Shown piece by piece: positions 1 through 8,845 of a DNA stretch of 41,497 nt. The position numbers and the translations under genes are program-made. The DNA is from DTSX01 sp964633465. GTDB taxonomy: Bacteria > Pseudomonadota > Gammaproteobacteria > Steroidobacterales > UBA11654. The stretch lies in assembly GCA_964633465.1 (NCBI GenBank), contig CAZWGB010000005.1, positions 1-41,497 of the forward strand. The letters run 5' to 3'. The notes under the pieces were generated by a model that saw nothing but the letters and a program-made list of their open reading frames with translations, did not search any database and was not told the origin of the DNA. Every line of letters starts with the position of its first letter. Position 1 is the first letter of the stretch.

Positions 1-1
1 G

Positions 2-370
2 ATGGCTTATGTCGCAGTGATTATCCAGTCTCGATTAACAGAAATTAATGAATCATTAGAAGAAGCTGCAATGGATCTTGGAGCAAGGCCAGCGAGAGTG
101 ATATGGGATATTACCCTGCCAATAATATTCCCAGCTATGATCTCAGGATGGCTACTTTCGTTTACCCTTTCCTTGGATGACCTTGTCATTGCAAGTTTTG
201 TGTCTGGGCCTGGTGCAACCACACTACCGATGTTGATTTTTTCAAAAGTACGCTTGGGGATTTCACCTGATATCAATGCATTGGCAACAATTCTGATAGC
301 TGTCGTCACCATCGGGGTATCCATTGCGGGTTTGGTGATACATCAGCAAAGCAAAGCAAAAAAAGCGTAA
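2..370 (+). CDS. ABC transporter permease, PotC/PotI type, C-terminal part (5' truncated)
   Basis: This is the C-terminal 122 residues of an inner-membrane permease cut by the window edge, so the Met at base 2 is probably internal. It carries the EAA loop of binding-protein-dependent ABC permeases, here EEAAMDLGARPARV at about residues 20-33, which docks on the ATPase subunit. Two hydrophobic segments follow (about residues 45-70 and 90-113), and the protein ends in a short basic tail (KAKKA). The stretch between them (LDDLVIASFVSGPG) is typical of the spermidine/putrescine permeases PotC and PotI, so uptake of a polyamine or similar small cation is likely by family. The rest of the transporter (ATPase, binding protein, second permease) would lie upstream, outside the window. 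The family call is firm; the substrate is inferred. Confidence 0.85.
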   Translation: MAYVAVIIQSRLTEINESLEEAAMDLGARPARVIWDITLPIIFPAMISGWLLSFTLSLDDLVIASFVSGPGATTLPMLIFSKVRLGISPDINALATILIAVVTIGVSIAGLVIHQQSKAKKA

Positions 371-408
371 TTTTTTAGTAAAATAACGCTTTTAAAAATA
401 AGAAAAAT

Positions 409-2433
409 ATGGCTACCAACGAACTTGCAGCCCTAAAAGCATCCTTCAATAGAGCGAAAGCTTTTTTGAATGCGGGTGATGCAAAAATGGCAGAAAAAAT
501 ATGTCGTTCTGGATTGAAACAAATCACCAGCGGTGATCCAAATTTGCAAGTCTTACTTTGTGTAGCAATGATCCGCCAAGGTCGATCGGGTGCTGCAGTC
601 AAGAGATTGAAGCACACACTTAGAATGTTTCCAGATTTTCCTCAGGCCCATGAAGAACTTGGCAATGCACTTCTGGGACAAAACAAACCAGAAAAAGCGA
701 TTGAGTCTTTTCAAAAAGCTATTGAACTTAATCCGACGAATGCCAGCGCGCTCATTAAGTTGGGGAAAATATTTTCGGCATTGGACCGACGTCAAGAAGC
801 AGAAGAAGCATACAAAAAGGCTCTAAAGTTGGATCCAATACAAGAAAAACTGGCTTCTGCCGCTCAGTTGCTCAGACAAAATAAAATTGAGGAAGCTGAA
901 AAAATCTGTCGACAAGCTCTGCGGGAAAAACCCGATGATGTTAATGGCTTGAGGTTGCTTGCCTCCATTGCGTCAAAACTTGAACAACAAGACGATGCCA
1001 TTGTTCTTTTGGAACGGGCGGTAGAGTTAAAACCAAAATTTGCTGGTGCCTGGTCTGACTTGGCTGAAGCTTACTCAGACACAGATGAGTTCGGTAAAGC
1101 GCTTGATGCAGTTCAACGTGTGATAAAGCTTCAACCGGACCTCCCCTTTGGGTTCATGGTTCGTGGAGGTATTTTGACCAAATCAGGCGATCATGAAGGC
1201 GGTATAGCAGCTTATGAAGAAGCCTTAAAAATAGAACCTGACCATCTGGGTAGCAATATGGGCATAGGTAATGTTTTGAAGACAGTAGGACGCTTTGATG
1301 AATCTGTGGAAGCCTATAAGCAATGCATTAAAACACAACCATTGTTTGCAGAAGCCTATTGGAGTTTAGCTAATTTGAAAACATATCAGTTTGAAGCATC
1401 AGAAATTAAACAGATGGAAGAGCATGTAAAAAATGAAATGATGCAGGAAGAGCACAGGGCTTTTTTCCACATTGCTTTAGCAAATGCGAAAGAAAAAGAA
1501 AAAAAATATGATGAAGCTTGGCATCATTTTTTGGATGGCAATACCATGAGAAGATCAGGAGAAATATATGATGCCGTTCAAACTCAAGTAACTCATGATG
1601 AATTAATAAATACTTTCACAGAGGATTTTTTGATGCAAAAGAGAGGCTCGGTGGGCAATCAAAGCAATGCACCCATATTCATTGTGGGATTACCTCGGTC
1701 AGGATCTACATTGGTAGAACAAATTCTTGCGAGTCATAGCCTTGTAGAAGGGACTAAAGAACTGCCAGATCTGCCTCTATTGGGTCGTAAACTGACGAAA
1801 TCAAGAGGCAGAGGGATTAAATATCCAAGTGCTGTAACCAGCATGAGCGATGCTGAATTTATAGAATTCGGTGAAAGTTACCTCACTACAACTAAACGAT
1901 ATAGAACTGGGAAACCCCGTTTCATTGACAAGATGCCCAATAACTTTGCCAACCTTGGTTTTTTGAAATTGATCTTACCCAATGCAACAATTATTAATGC
2001 AAAACGACACCCTCTTGATTGTTGCATTAGCTCCTTTAAACAACTTTTTTATAAAGGACAATCATGGAGTTATGACCTTTTTGAAATAGGGGAATATTAC
2101 CTTGAATATGACCGAATGATGAAATACTGGCATACAGTTCTACCCAATGAGATTCACGACCTTGAATATGCAGAAATGATTAATAATCAAGAGAATACAA
2201 CTAGACGATTGCTCGATTTTTGCCAATTGGATTGGGAGGAAGAATGTTTAAAATTTTATGAAACCAAACGGTCTATAAACACCGCGAGTTCAGAACAAGT
2301 CAGGCAACCCATCTACAAAGGAGCATTGAACTCCTGGCGTTTATACGAAAAACATATAGGACCACTGATTGAAATCTTGGAGCCCATTCTGTTGGAACTG
2401 CCAAAAGAAGACAGACCAAAATTACTTCAATAA
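409..2433 (+). CDS. TPR-repeat sulfotransferase fusion protein
   Basis: A 674-residue protein with two parts. Residues ~5-375 are a run of tetratricopeptide repeats (for example the AHEELGNALLGQNKPEKAIE unit), a scaffold for protein-protein binding. Residues ~420-670 form a PAPS-dependent sulfotransferase domain: the 5'-phosphosulfate loop FIVGLPRSGSTLVEQ sits near residue 424 and the 3'-phosphate motif AKRHPLDCCISSF near 530. Proteins of this architecture are common in marine and planctomycete-like bacteria; the acceptor is usually unknown, though tyrosylprotein sulfotransferases use a related fold. No signal peptide is visible, so it is probably cytoplasmic. It starts 38 bases after the permease with only a weak A-rich leader, so its promoter is unclear. 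It converges on the hydroxylase-like gene 12 bases downstream. The domain call is firm; the substrate is unknown. Confidence 0.88.
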   Translation: MATNELAALKASFNRAKAFLNAGDAKMAEKICRSGLKQITSGDPNLQVLLCVAMIRQGRSGAAVKRLKHTLRMFPDFPQAHEELGNALLGQNKPEKAIESFQKAIELNPTNASALIKLGKIFSALDRRQEAEEAYKKALKLDPIQEKLASAAQLLRQNKIEEAEKICRQALREKPDDVNGLRLLASIASKLEQQDDAIVLLERAVELKPKFAGAWSDLAEAYSDTDEFGKALDAVQRVIKLQPDLPFGFMVRGGILTKSGDHEGGIAAYEEALKIEPDHLGSNMGIGNVLKTVGRFDESVEAYKQCIKTQPLFAEAYWSLANLKTYQFEASEIKQMEEHVKNEMMQEEHRAFFHIALANAKEKEKKYDEAWHHFLDGNTMRRSGEIYDAVQTQVTHDELINTFTEDFLMQKRGSVGNQSNAPIFIVGLPRSGSTLVEQILASHSLVEGTKELPDLPLLGRKLTKSRGRGIKYPSAVTSMSDAEFIEFGESYLTTTKRYRTGKPRFIDKMPNNFANLGFLKLILPNATIINAKRHPLDCCISSFKQLFYKGQSWSYDLFEIGEYYLEYDRMMKYWHTVLPNEIHDLEYAEMINNQENTTRRLLDFCQLDWEEECLKFYETKRSINTASSEQVRQPIYKGALNSWRLYEKHIGPLIEILEPILLELPKEDRPKLLQ

Positions 2434-2445
2434 AATTAATTCTAC

Positions 2446-3012
2446 TTAGTTCAGAGATTTTGCTTTAGCTCTAATCTCAGGTGGTATGTAGTCAAAAATA
2501 AAAGTGATTCGATCATCCTGACCACGATTCATAACGCTGTGGGTCGATTGATTATTGACTTCGTAGACCCGCCCAAGCTGCAATTGATAAGGTCGACCGG
2601 CTATGGTGAAACGAACGTGTTCATTGGTTGTGATTGGAATGTGAATTCGGTGCGCAATGGCAAAGGAAGGATGTTTGTCTACGTGTGGCGTAATTCTTTC
2701 TCCTGCATATAGCTTTGCAGCGATAGCTCTGATAATCGTTCCGCCAGGCTCATAGAACCTATTGATGACATCTTGCATCACAGGAACAGCAACTTTTGCC
2801 AGACGATCCCAAGCTTGTTCTTTTGTAACCTTGATTTCAGGCCACCCATCACAGAATACAAGCATTAAAGAGCTGGTTTTCTTATGTACATCAAATATCT
2901 CCTGGCGAGTTTCATTCTCATGCCAAACCCCTTCATCAAGATTAATGATTGCGTCTCTTAAGGGCCCATAATCTATAGAACCTAAGTCTTTTAACGGTTG
3001 ATCGATATTCAT
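2446..3012 (-). CDS. Aspartyl/asparaginyl beta-hydroxylase-like 2-oxoglutarate/Fe(II) oxygenase
   Basis: A 188-residue single-domain protein of the AspH-like double-stranded beta-helix family, which hydroxylates Asp or Asn side chains using 2-oxoglutarate, O2 and iron. Visible iron ligands are His110 (in ITPHVDKH, with Asp112 two residues on) and His158 (in QSTHSVMN). Arg168 in DDRITFIFDY is the likely 2-oxoglutarate contact. The conserved AHRIHIPI strand (~120-127) and the closing FIFDYIPPE are also typical. The start is supported by a GGGAG ribosome site about 6 bases upstream. It has no signal peptide, so it is probably cytoplasmic. It converges on the sulfotransferase gene, another possible side-chain modifying enzyme, but nothing proves a shared substrate. 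Some bacterial members act on free amino acids or peptides in biosynthetic clusters; no peptide synthase or precursor is visible here. Confidence 0.85.
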   Translation of the reverse strand: MNIDQPLKDLGSIDYGPLRDAIINLDEGVWHENETRQEIFDVHKKTSSLMLVFCDGWPEIKVTKEQAWDRLAKVAVPVMQDVINRFYEPGGTIIRAIAAKLYAGERITPHVDKHPSFAIAHRIHIPITTNEHVRFTIAGRPYQLQLGRVYEVNNQSTHSVMNRGQDDRITFIFDYIPPEIRAKAKSLN

Positions 3013-3342
3013 CCGGCTCTCCCTAAAAACACAACTCTTGGTGCATAAAATTAACTGTGCATGTTGCTTATTGTAAAAAAAGAACTTCGGCAGTCAACAT
3101 CCGGTATTATTAGGCTATGCAGTTTACTATGAAAAAGTGTTGCCAACATTAAGTGGAGAATATTCGTTGCTTCAAAACAACATGTAACTCGTAAACCACT
3201 CTATAAATCCGCAGAATTCTTTGCTGCAAAGGCTTGTAATATAATCATGATGTTATACCATCACCTAAGTGTATTTTCTAAATCAGTTGGGAATTTAGAA
3301 AATCAGATAACAACATCTAATTTTGTATTGGGAATTAAAATT
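3013..3342. other. 330-base intergenic region between divergent genes
   Basis: This stretch separates the hydroxylase-like gene (leftward) from the TonB receptor gene (rightward). It must hold promoters for both. I see a TATAAT at 3240-3245 for the rightward gene, but no palindromic operator, riboswitch or small gene that I could defend. An in-frame ATG at 3247 extends the receptor gene into this region but is rejected as the start because its product would bury the signal peptide. Confidence 0.6.
3240..3245 (+). promoter_or_regulatory. Candidate -10 element for the TonB receptor gene
   Basis: A perfect TATAAT lies about 98 bases before the receptor's ATG at 3343, which would give a leader of roughly 90 bases. 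The -35 region is poor (an ATTCTT-like hexamer at 16-18 bases), so a regulator or another sigma factor may be needed. The site overlaps the alternative ATG at 3247, which argues against that start. Confidence 0.35.
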
Positions 3343-5739
3343 ATGTCAGGCATAACGAGAACTCAAAAAATAACTACCGTTGCTGCGGCTGTAACCGCTG
3401 CTTTAACGGGATATTCAACCGCAGAGGCACAACTTGAAGAAATTATTGTTACCGCTGCGAAAAAATCTCAAAACCTACAAGACATTGCAGGATCGGTACA
3501 GGCGATCAGTGAAAATGAGCTTAAAAGAAACCAGGTAGTCACCTTGGAAGACTATGCCAAACTCATACCGAGTATGAGTTACGTAAATTATCTTCCGGGC
3601 ACAGGTAAAGTCTATTTCCGTGGTATAGCAGACGATAATGGAACTTTCATATCAGAAGAATCGGTCGCTATGTACATCGATGAACAACCCGTTACTCAAT
3701 CTGGAATTATGGTTGATGTTCGCATGGTTGATATTAACCGTCTCGAAGCTCTTTCAGGACCACAAGGCAGTCTCTATGGCTCCAGTGCCCAATCGGGCAC
3801 CCTCCGTATCATCACCAACAAACCTGACCCCAGTGGATTTGAAGCCAATGTTGATGTAACAATGAAAGCATCTGCTGTTAACCCTAGAAACGAAGATAGT
3901 TTCAGTGTTAGTGCAATGGTCAATGTGCCTGTTAGCGATAACTTTGCCATCAGAGTAGTAGGGTTTACTGCAGAAGACGGAGGTTTTATTGACAACATAG
4001 AAGGTGTCAGTGCTCGGTTTGGTTTAAACAAAAATACCGATTTTGACCCCAGTGCAGTTCATGAAGATGTCAACTCTTTCAAATCAGACGGTGGACGTAT
4101 TTTCGGCAGATGGGAAACCGATGGTGGTTATATCCAAGCGGGTATTTCTGCTCAAAATAATCAAGCTGATGGTTACAACTATTTTGATCCAACAATAGGT
4201 GATTTGCAGAAAATTTCCTTCTTTGAAGAACCTCGCAGTGATGATTGGACACAACTGTCTCTGACTATTGAACATGACCTGGGTTGGGCAAAATTAATTT
4301 CAGCCACCTCCTACTTTGACAGAGATATTCACTACGTCAATGATCGTAGCGTTTATTCGAACTACTTTGGAACCTTCTGCTACTACTACAATGGCTATCC
4401 AGCTGGCTGGAGCAAATATTGTTTCCAACCCGTCGGTGTTGCCTACTGGTACAACGACGCAATTGGACATCAAACATTGGACCAATGGAACAGTTCCAAA
4501 ACCCAGGAATTCAGACTTTCCAACCAAACAGATGATTTGGATTGGGTAGTTGGACTGTTTTATCAGGAACGAGAAGAAGGCTGGGATTTTCATACAATGA
4601 CCGAAGGCTATGCAGATTCTGTAGGGTTTCAAAATCGTCTGAATTACATCACCTACTACCTTCCTAACAGACTTCCTGTTGCCCCAACCGATGTCTGGTG
4701 GTCGTCCTACGATAGAACCACATGGGAGACCATGGCTGTTTTTGGCGAAGTCAATTATCGATTTGATGAGGACTGGGAGCTTACTTTAGGCGGACGTTAT
4801 TTTGACCGTGAAGCGGACAAGGCTTATTGGGTTGAAAATCCAGGCGGTGCTCTAACTGCTGATGGAATTCTGCCTAAGAATAAACGAGATAATCCAAGCA
4901 ACAGTGACTTTGTGCCGAAAGTAAGTATCAAATACAATCTGAGTGAAGATTCATTGGTTTACGCTCTCTATTCCGAAGGCTACCGACCGGGTGGAGTTAA
5001 TCGTGGTCGTTCATCAGCTCCGATTTATCCGGATTCTTACGAAGCTGACTTCTTATCGAACTATGAATTTGGCTACAAGGCAACTCTATTGGATGGCAGG
5101 TTCAGACTGAACTTGACTTACTTCACCATGGATTGGGAAGATTACCAAATTGAATTGGTGGATCCAAGTAACTTGCCTTGCGGTTCTGCAGAAGCTTATC
5201 CTGCTCCGCAATGTGGACAGCCATGGCAGAAAGTGGTTGCCAACTTAGGTGACGCGGGGTCAGACGGACTTGTGATGGAAGTTCTTGCTTTGGCCAATGA
5301 ATCAACAGAAGTGGGCTTCAACGCTCAATGGGTTACAGCGGAGACCTCATCACCGCTTGCAGACGGCAGTGCGCCTTCAGGTTCTCGATTACCACAAGTA
5401 CCTGAATTCAAGGGCAACCTCTGGCTAGAAAAAAGTATCCCAATAGGCTTTATGGGTGCCGACGAGTCTTTCTTCAGAGCATCCGTTGCCTATACTGGGG
5501 ACAGTGTAAGCGCAGTACAACCAGGTTATTCATTTCTTCAAAAGTCCTACACAATCGTTGATGTGAAGTATGGGATAATTGGTGACGATTGGGAAGCATC
5601 TATCTTTGTCAGCAACCTTACTGATGAACGAGCTGAAATAGCTGTTAACGATTGGTACTTTGACTATTTCTTTGGAAGAGGAAGGCAATACACTAACCGT
5701 CCAAGGGAATTTGGAATACGATTCACCAAAAGCTGGTAA
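3343..5739 (+). CDS. TonB-dependent outer-membrane receptor
   Basis: A 798-residue TonB-dependent receptor. From the ATG at 3343 it starts with a classical signal peptide (basic MSGITRTQK, then an Ala/Val-rich core ending STAEAQ). The TonB box and plug entry LEEIIVTAAKK follow, then a plug domain to about residue 170 containing GSLYGSSAQSGTLRI, then a long beta-barrel with many aromatic residues that closes on FGIRFTKSW, the terminal aromatic typical of barrel assembly. An upstream in-frame ATG at 3247 would add 32 residues before the signal peptide and is disfavoured. Family knowledge: these proteins import siderophores, vitamins, glycans or hydrophobic and aromatic compounds using TonB energy. 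The gene is monocistronic, closed by the terminator at 5756-5790, and precedes the UbiD genes. The ligand is unknown; uptake of the substrate of the neighbouring oxygenases is an inference. Confidence 0.93.
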   Translation: MSGITRTQKITTVAAAVTAALTGYSTAEAQLEEIIVTAAKKSQNLQDIAGSVQAISENELKRNQVVTLEDYAKLIPSMSYVNYLPGTGKVYFRGIADDNGTFISEESVAMYIDEQPVTQSGIMVDVRMVDINRLEALSGPQGSLYGSSAQSGTLRIITNKPDPSGFEANVDVTMKASAVNPRNEDSFSVSAMVNVPVSDNFAIRVVGFTAEDGGFIDNIEGVSARFGLNKNTDFDPSAVHEDVNSFKSDGGRIFGRWETDGGYIQAGISAQNNQADGYNYFDPTIGDLQKISFFEEPRSDDWTQLSLTIEHDLGWAKLISATSYFDRDIHYVNDRSVYSNYFGTFCYYYNGYPAGWSKYCFQPVGVAYWYNDAIGHQTLDQWNSSKTQEFRLSNQTDDLDWVVGLFYQEREEGWDFHTMTEGYADSVGFQNRLNYITYYLPNRLPVAPTDVWWSSYDRTTWETMAVFGEVNYRFDEDWELTLGGRYFDREADKAYWVENPGGALTADGILPKNKRDNPSNSDFVPKVSIKYNLSEDSLVYALYSEGYRPGGVNRGRSSAPIYPDSYEADFLSNYEFGYKATLLDGRFRLNLTYFTMDWEDYQIELVDPSNLPCGSAEAYPAPQCGQPWQKVVANLGDAGSDGLVMEVLALANESTEVGFNAQWVTAETSSPLADGSAPSGSRLPQVPEFKGNLWLEKSIPIGFMGADESFFRASVAYTGDSVSAVQPGYSFLQKSYTIVDVKYGIIGDDWEASIFVSNLTDERAEIAVNDWYFDYFFGRGRQYTNRPREFGIRFTKSW

Positions 5740-5755
5740 AACTTAATTAAGAATC

Positions 5756-5790
5756 AAAAAAGACCCCATTTATACATGGGGTCTTTTTTA
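5756..5790 (+). terminator. Strong rho-independent terminator after the TonB receptor gene
   Basis: AGACCCCAT (5761-5769) pairs perfectly with ATGGGGTCT (5776-5784) around a 6-base loop, followed by a run of T. The A-run before the stem extends the pairing and could let it work in both directions. It separates the receptor gene from the next genes. Confidence 0.9.
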
Positions 5791-5844
5791 TTTTTAATAG
5801 CTATATACAATAGGGACTAAGTACAAATCCACTTAAGGCAGAAA

Positions 5845-6372
5845 ATGAAATCTTTTACTTGCTACAGTCTAGTTTCTATATTTTTATTTGTATTTATGGG
5901 TTATTCTGCTTCCACATTTTCTTCTCAAAACTATCCAGACAGTGATGTATCAACAATCGAAGAAATAATTGACGCGTATTACGAAGTAATATCGGGTCCT
6001 CAAGGATTCAAATATGATGCTGAAAAGGACGGATTTCTCCATGCACCCAACGCGATAATTACCCGATTTAGTGAGACAGGAGAATTCCAACGTCACACAC
6101 TATCGGATGAACAATTATCATTATTAGAACCTTATCTAGAAGGTTTCTATGAGGTCGAAATAAATCGGATCATCGAAGAGTATGGAGATATCGGACATGT
6201 ATGGAGCACATTTGAAATGCGAAAGTCACCAGATTCTGATGCATTTATGAGAGGCATTAACAGTATTTCTTTATATTACAAAGAAGACCGTTGGTGGATT
6301 GCATCGTGGTCTACTCAAAATGAAACTGACAAGGAAATACCAGAAAAATATTTACTAAATAATAACCAATGA
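5845..6372 (+). CDS. Secreted SnoaL/NTF2-like small protein
   Basis: A 175-residue protein with an N-terminal signal peptide (MKSFTCYSLVSIFLFVFMGY, cleavage near residues 22-27), so it is probably periplasmic. The mature part fits the NTF2-like cone fold: a first helix TIEEIIDAYYEVISG, a central VWSTFEMR strand, and a final SLYYKEDRWWIASWSTQNE strand pair typical of SnoaL-like proteins. Members of this fold are isomerases, dehydratases, hydrolases or plain binding proteins; none of the well-known catalytic sets is clear here, so I do not assign a reaction. Its stop overlaps the start of the UbiD gene by four bases (ATGA), so the two are translationally coupled and probably function together. 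The ribosome site is weak (AAGG, 9 bases upstream). Confidence 0.7.
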   Translation: MKSFTCYSLVSIFLFVFMGYSASTFSSQNYPDSDVSTIEEIIDAYYEVISGPQGFKYDAEKDGFLHAPNAIITRFSETGEFQRHTLSDEQLSLLEPYLEGFYEVEINRIIEEYGDIGHVWSTFEMRKSPDSDAFMRGINSISLYYKEDRWWIASWSTQNETDKEIPEKYLLNNNQ

Positions 6373-7841
6373 AAAAACAATCAAAAATTAAAACCGGTCC
6401 CTATGACTCATTAAGAGCTTATATGGAAGCTATTGAAACCTATGGCAATGTAATGAAAATTAAGGAGATTGATCAGGATGCCTATGAACTGGCTGGACTA
6501 ATGTACAAGCTTGTTGATAAGCACGGGTGGTTGGGTGCACCTGCTGTTGTAGTTGAAAAGGTGAAGATAGATGGTAATTGGATGAAAGGTCCAATTATCG
6601 TTAATCAATATGGTTTGGCTGCACATGAAGCAATGGCCGTTGGGGTGCCAATCGAAGAAATTAGCAACGATCAGATTGAAAATTTCAAAAAAGCACTGAA
6701 ATTGGTAATGGATCTTGGTGAAATACAGCCTATCAAACCGGTTGAGATCGAAAGACATCAAGCCCCTGCTAAAGAAATCACTCTAAGAGATGAAGAAATT
6801 AATGTCCTTGATTTTCCATTTTTACAAAGTAACCCAGGGGACAACGGACGTTTCATCAATACCGGCAACTTAGTATTGATCGACCCAGAAAAAGGCAGGA
6901 ATGTTGGCACCTACAGAATGCAAATTAAGGGACCTAGAAAGATAGGTATCAATCCAGAAAGGAAACAACATGGCTGGGAATTTTTGATGGGTATGAAAGA
7001 GCGAGGTGAAAAAGTGGCCCAAGCAGCTGTGGTCTTGGGAACTGATCCAATTATTTTTGCCATGAGTAGCTCTAAAACTGCACGACTTGGTCAAGACGAA
7101 TTGGAAATTGCAGGTGGATTTAAAGGTCGGCCTGTTGAAATCGTTAAATGTGAGAATAGCGACATCACTGTGCCTGCTCATGTTGAAATGATCATAGAAG
7201 GTGAAATACCTTTGGACGATATGGAAGAAGAAGGCCCCTTTGGAGAAATGTATGGTTACATGGGCTTACCGCATGCTGAGCAGTTTTATATGAATATTAA
7301 AACCATAACACATCGCAAAAACCCCTTGTTTGTAAATCAATTTACAGGGGTTACCAGGGGTTTTATTACCACCCCCAGCGAAGCTAGTTCAACCAGGAAT
7401 TTTAGGAAATTTATTCCTGAACTTGTTGGTGCTCATGGCCCACCTGAATTCACAGGTTTTTTCTTTATTAGCATTGATAAAACAAAACCACGCCAAGCGG
7501 TTGAAGTAGCAGAAAAACTCAATTTTTTACCCATTTCAAAAATCATGGTGGTTGTAGATAAAGATGTAAATATTCATGACCCCATGGAGATGATTGCAAC
7601 TGTGGGTGCTCGCTGGCAACCTCACCCGGGCGGAAAAATTATAGAAGAAGGACCTGGTTTTTTTCTCGATCCTAGTGCTAAAACTAGAGGTCGATCCTCC
7701 AAAATCATTATCGACGCCACTCGACAATGGCCAGAAGAAAGTGGGCCCGATCCATATCCTAAGTTAAACCGAGAACATCTTTTGGATCATAATCCTGATA
7801 TCTTTGAATTGATTAAGGAAAAATGGGGGCATTTACTTTAA
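6369..7841 (+). CDS. UbiD-family prenyl-FMN-dependent (de)carboxylase
   Basis: A 490-residue member of the UbiD family, which reversibly decarboxylates aromatic and alpha,beta-unsaturated acids with prenylated FMN. The active-site Glu pair with five-residue spacing is visible in EEEGPFGE (Glu288 and Glu293), and the cofactor-side Arg is probably Arg183 in GTYRMQIKGPR. The family core FLQSNPGDNGRFINTGNLV (about 161-179), VAQAAVVLGTDP (about 226-237) and the C-terminal helical part are all present, and length is normal for the family. Family knowledge: prFMN comes from UbiX, which is not in this window. The gene is the second of an overlapping pair with the secreted NTF2-like protein, and the beta-propeller gene follows 29 bases on. 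Because of its genomic company it is more likely a catabolic decarboxylase than the ubiquinone enzyme, but the substrate is not readable. Confidence 0.92.
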   Translation: MKKQSKIKTGPYDSLRAYMEAIETYGNVMKIKEIDQDAYELAGLMYKLVDKHGWLGAPAVVVEKVKIDGNWMKGPIIVNQYGLAAHEAMAVGVPIEEISNDQIENFKKALKLVMDLGEIQPIKPVEIERHQAPAKEITLRDEEINVLDFPFLQSNPGDNGRFINTGNLVLIDPEKGRNVGTYRMQIKGPRKIGINPERKQHGWEFLMGMKERGEKVAQAAVVLGTDPIIFAMSSSKTARLGQDELEIAGGFKGRPVEIVKCENSDITVPAHVEMIIEGEIPLDDMEEEGPFGEMYGYMGLPHAEQFYMNIKTITHRKNPLFVNQFTGVTRGFITTPSEASSTRNFRKFIPELVGAHGPPEFTGFFFISIDKTKPRQAVEVAEKLNFLPISKIMVVVDKDVNIHDPMEMIATVGARWQPHPGGKIIEEGPGFFLDPSAKTRGRSSKIIIDATRQWPEESGPDPYPKLNREHLLDHNPDIFELIKEKWGHLL

Positions 7842-7870
7842 GGTTTTAAACTATATTTAAGGAGAAAAAA

Positions 7871-8827
7871 ATGTCTGAAGAATCAAGTCTAGTAAGATTT
7901 ACAGAGGGAGATGTTTTCGTCGGTGCCACAATCTTAAACAACCCAGATGACGACCATGCTGGAAATGGTCGAATTATCCAATTTGATGAAAATCTAAACC
8001 AAAAAGGCATTTTATGGACACAAGATACAACCCACCTAGTGCAGGGTTTAAAATTTGATCCAAAACAAATTCTCTGGGCCTTTGACAGCCAAAATTATTC
8101 CGTTATTAAGGTTGACAATAATGGGAATCAACTTCCAAAAACTGATTTTGGTAAACGCTCATATTCGAACGTTAGTTTTGCCAAGGATGGAACACTTTTT
8201 CTGGGCGAACATTTGGTTGGTGATGAATCCAACAACAAGGCATTGGAAGGACCAAGAAAATTAGAAACAGTTCTGCCTTTTATGCCCGGAACTGAAAAAT
8301 ATGGTGACGGTAACATTTATAAATTTACCGAGGATGGTGAACTGCTAGATACCTTTGAAACCGAAACTCACGGAGGCATGCCTGGGTTTCTTGGAGTTAC
8401 CGCCTCTACTATCAGCCCCGACAATGCAAAAATAATTTATATTTCTGAGCTGGGCAATCGAATTTTTCAATTTGATTTAATGAATCGTAAACAAATGGAT
8501 GACCTGCTGACCTATGCACCTGACAGTGGTGACATGGTGATTGCCATCAGCTACGCTCCCAATGGTGACTTATATTCAATTAAGGCAAACTTTAGGGCAG
8601 GATTTAGCTTGTGTCGTCATGATGCAGAAACTGGAGAAATTTTCTCCACCATGGATCTTCCAGGCCCAGGTTGGGCCGCTTTAACTTTATCAAAGGATGA
8701 GGAATCAGCCTATATAGGTAATTTTTTCAATGGTCTGCTGGGCAAATTTAATTTGTCTTCTGGAGAAATGACCGCCAGTGCTGAAACCAATGTAGAGCGA
8801 TCTCTGGCTGGTGTTGCAGAATTTTAA
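7871..8827 (+). CDS. SMP-30/gluconolactonase-like beta-propeller protein
   Basis: A 318-residue protein built from repeated blade-like units (GNGRIIQFDENLNQKG, KFTEDGELLDTF, NGDLYSIKANF, YIGNFFNGLLGKFN), which fits a six-bladed propeller of the SMP-30/NHL type. Such proteins include lactonases, esterases and binding proteins. No signal peptide is visible, so a cytoplasmic location is likely. An excellent ribosome site (AAGGAGA, 7 bases before the ATG) supports the start and suggests high expression. It is probably the last gene of an operon with the NTF2-like and UbiD genes (29-base gap). In that context a lactone hydrolysis step after ring oxidation is plausible, but I cannot point to a full metal-binding residue set, so the activity is inferred. 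It converges on the SDR gene. Confidence 0.75.
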   Translation: MSEESSLVRFTEGDVFVGATILNNPDDDHAGNGRIIQFDENLNQKGILWTQDTTHLVQGLKFDPKQILWAFDSQNYSVIKVDNNGNQLPKTDFGKRSYSNVSFAKDGTLFLGEHLVGDESNNKALEGPRKLETVLPFMPGTEKYGDGNIYKFTEDGELLDTFETETHGGMPGFLGVTASTISPDNAKIIYISELGNRIFQFDLMNRKQMDDLLTYAPDSGDMVIAISYAPNGDLYSIKANFRAGFSLCRHDAETGEIFSTMDLPGPGWAALTLSKDEESAYIGNFFNGLLGKFNLSSGEMTASAETNVERSLAGVAEF

Positions 8828-8845
8828 AACCAATCTTTAGTCTTT

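Noticed and set aside
3247..3342. Upstream ATG start for the TonB receptor gene
   Set aside because: It would place 32 residues before a classical signal peptide and overlaps the candidate -10 element; the ATG at 3343 gives the proper exported N-terminus.
4300..4632. 110-residue reverse-strand open frame within the TonB receptor gene
   Set aside because: Overlaps the barrel-coding region and has no start signal or domain.
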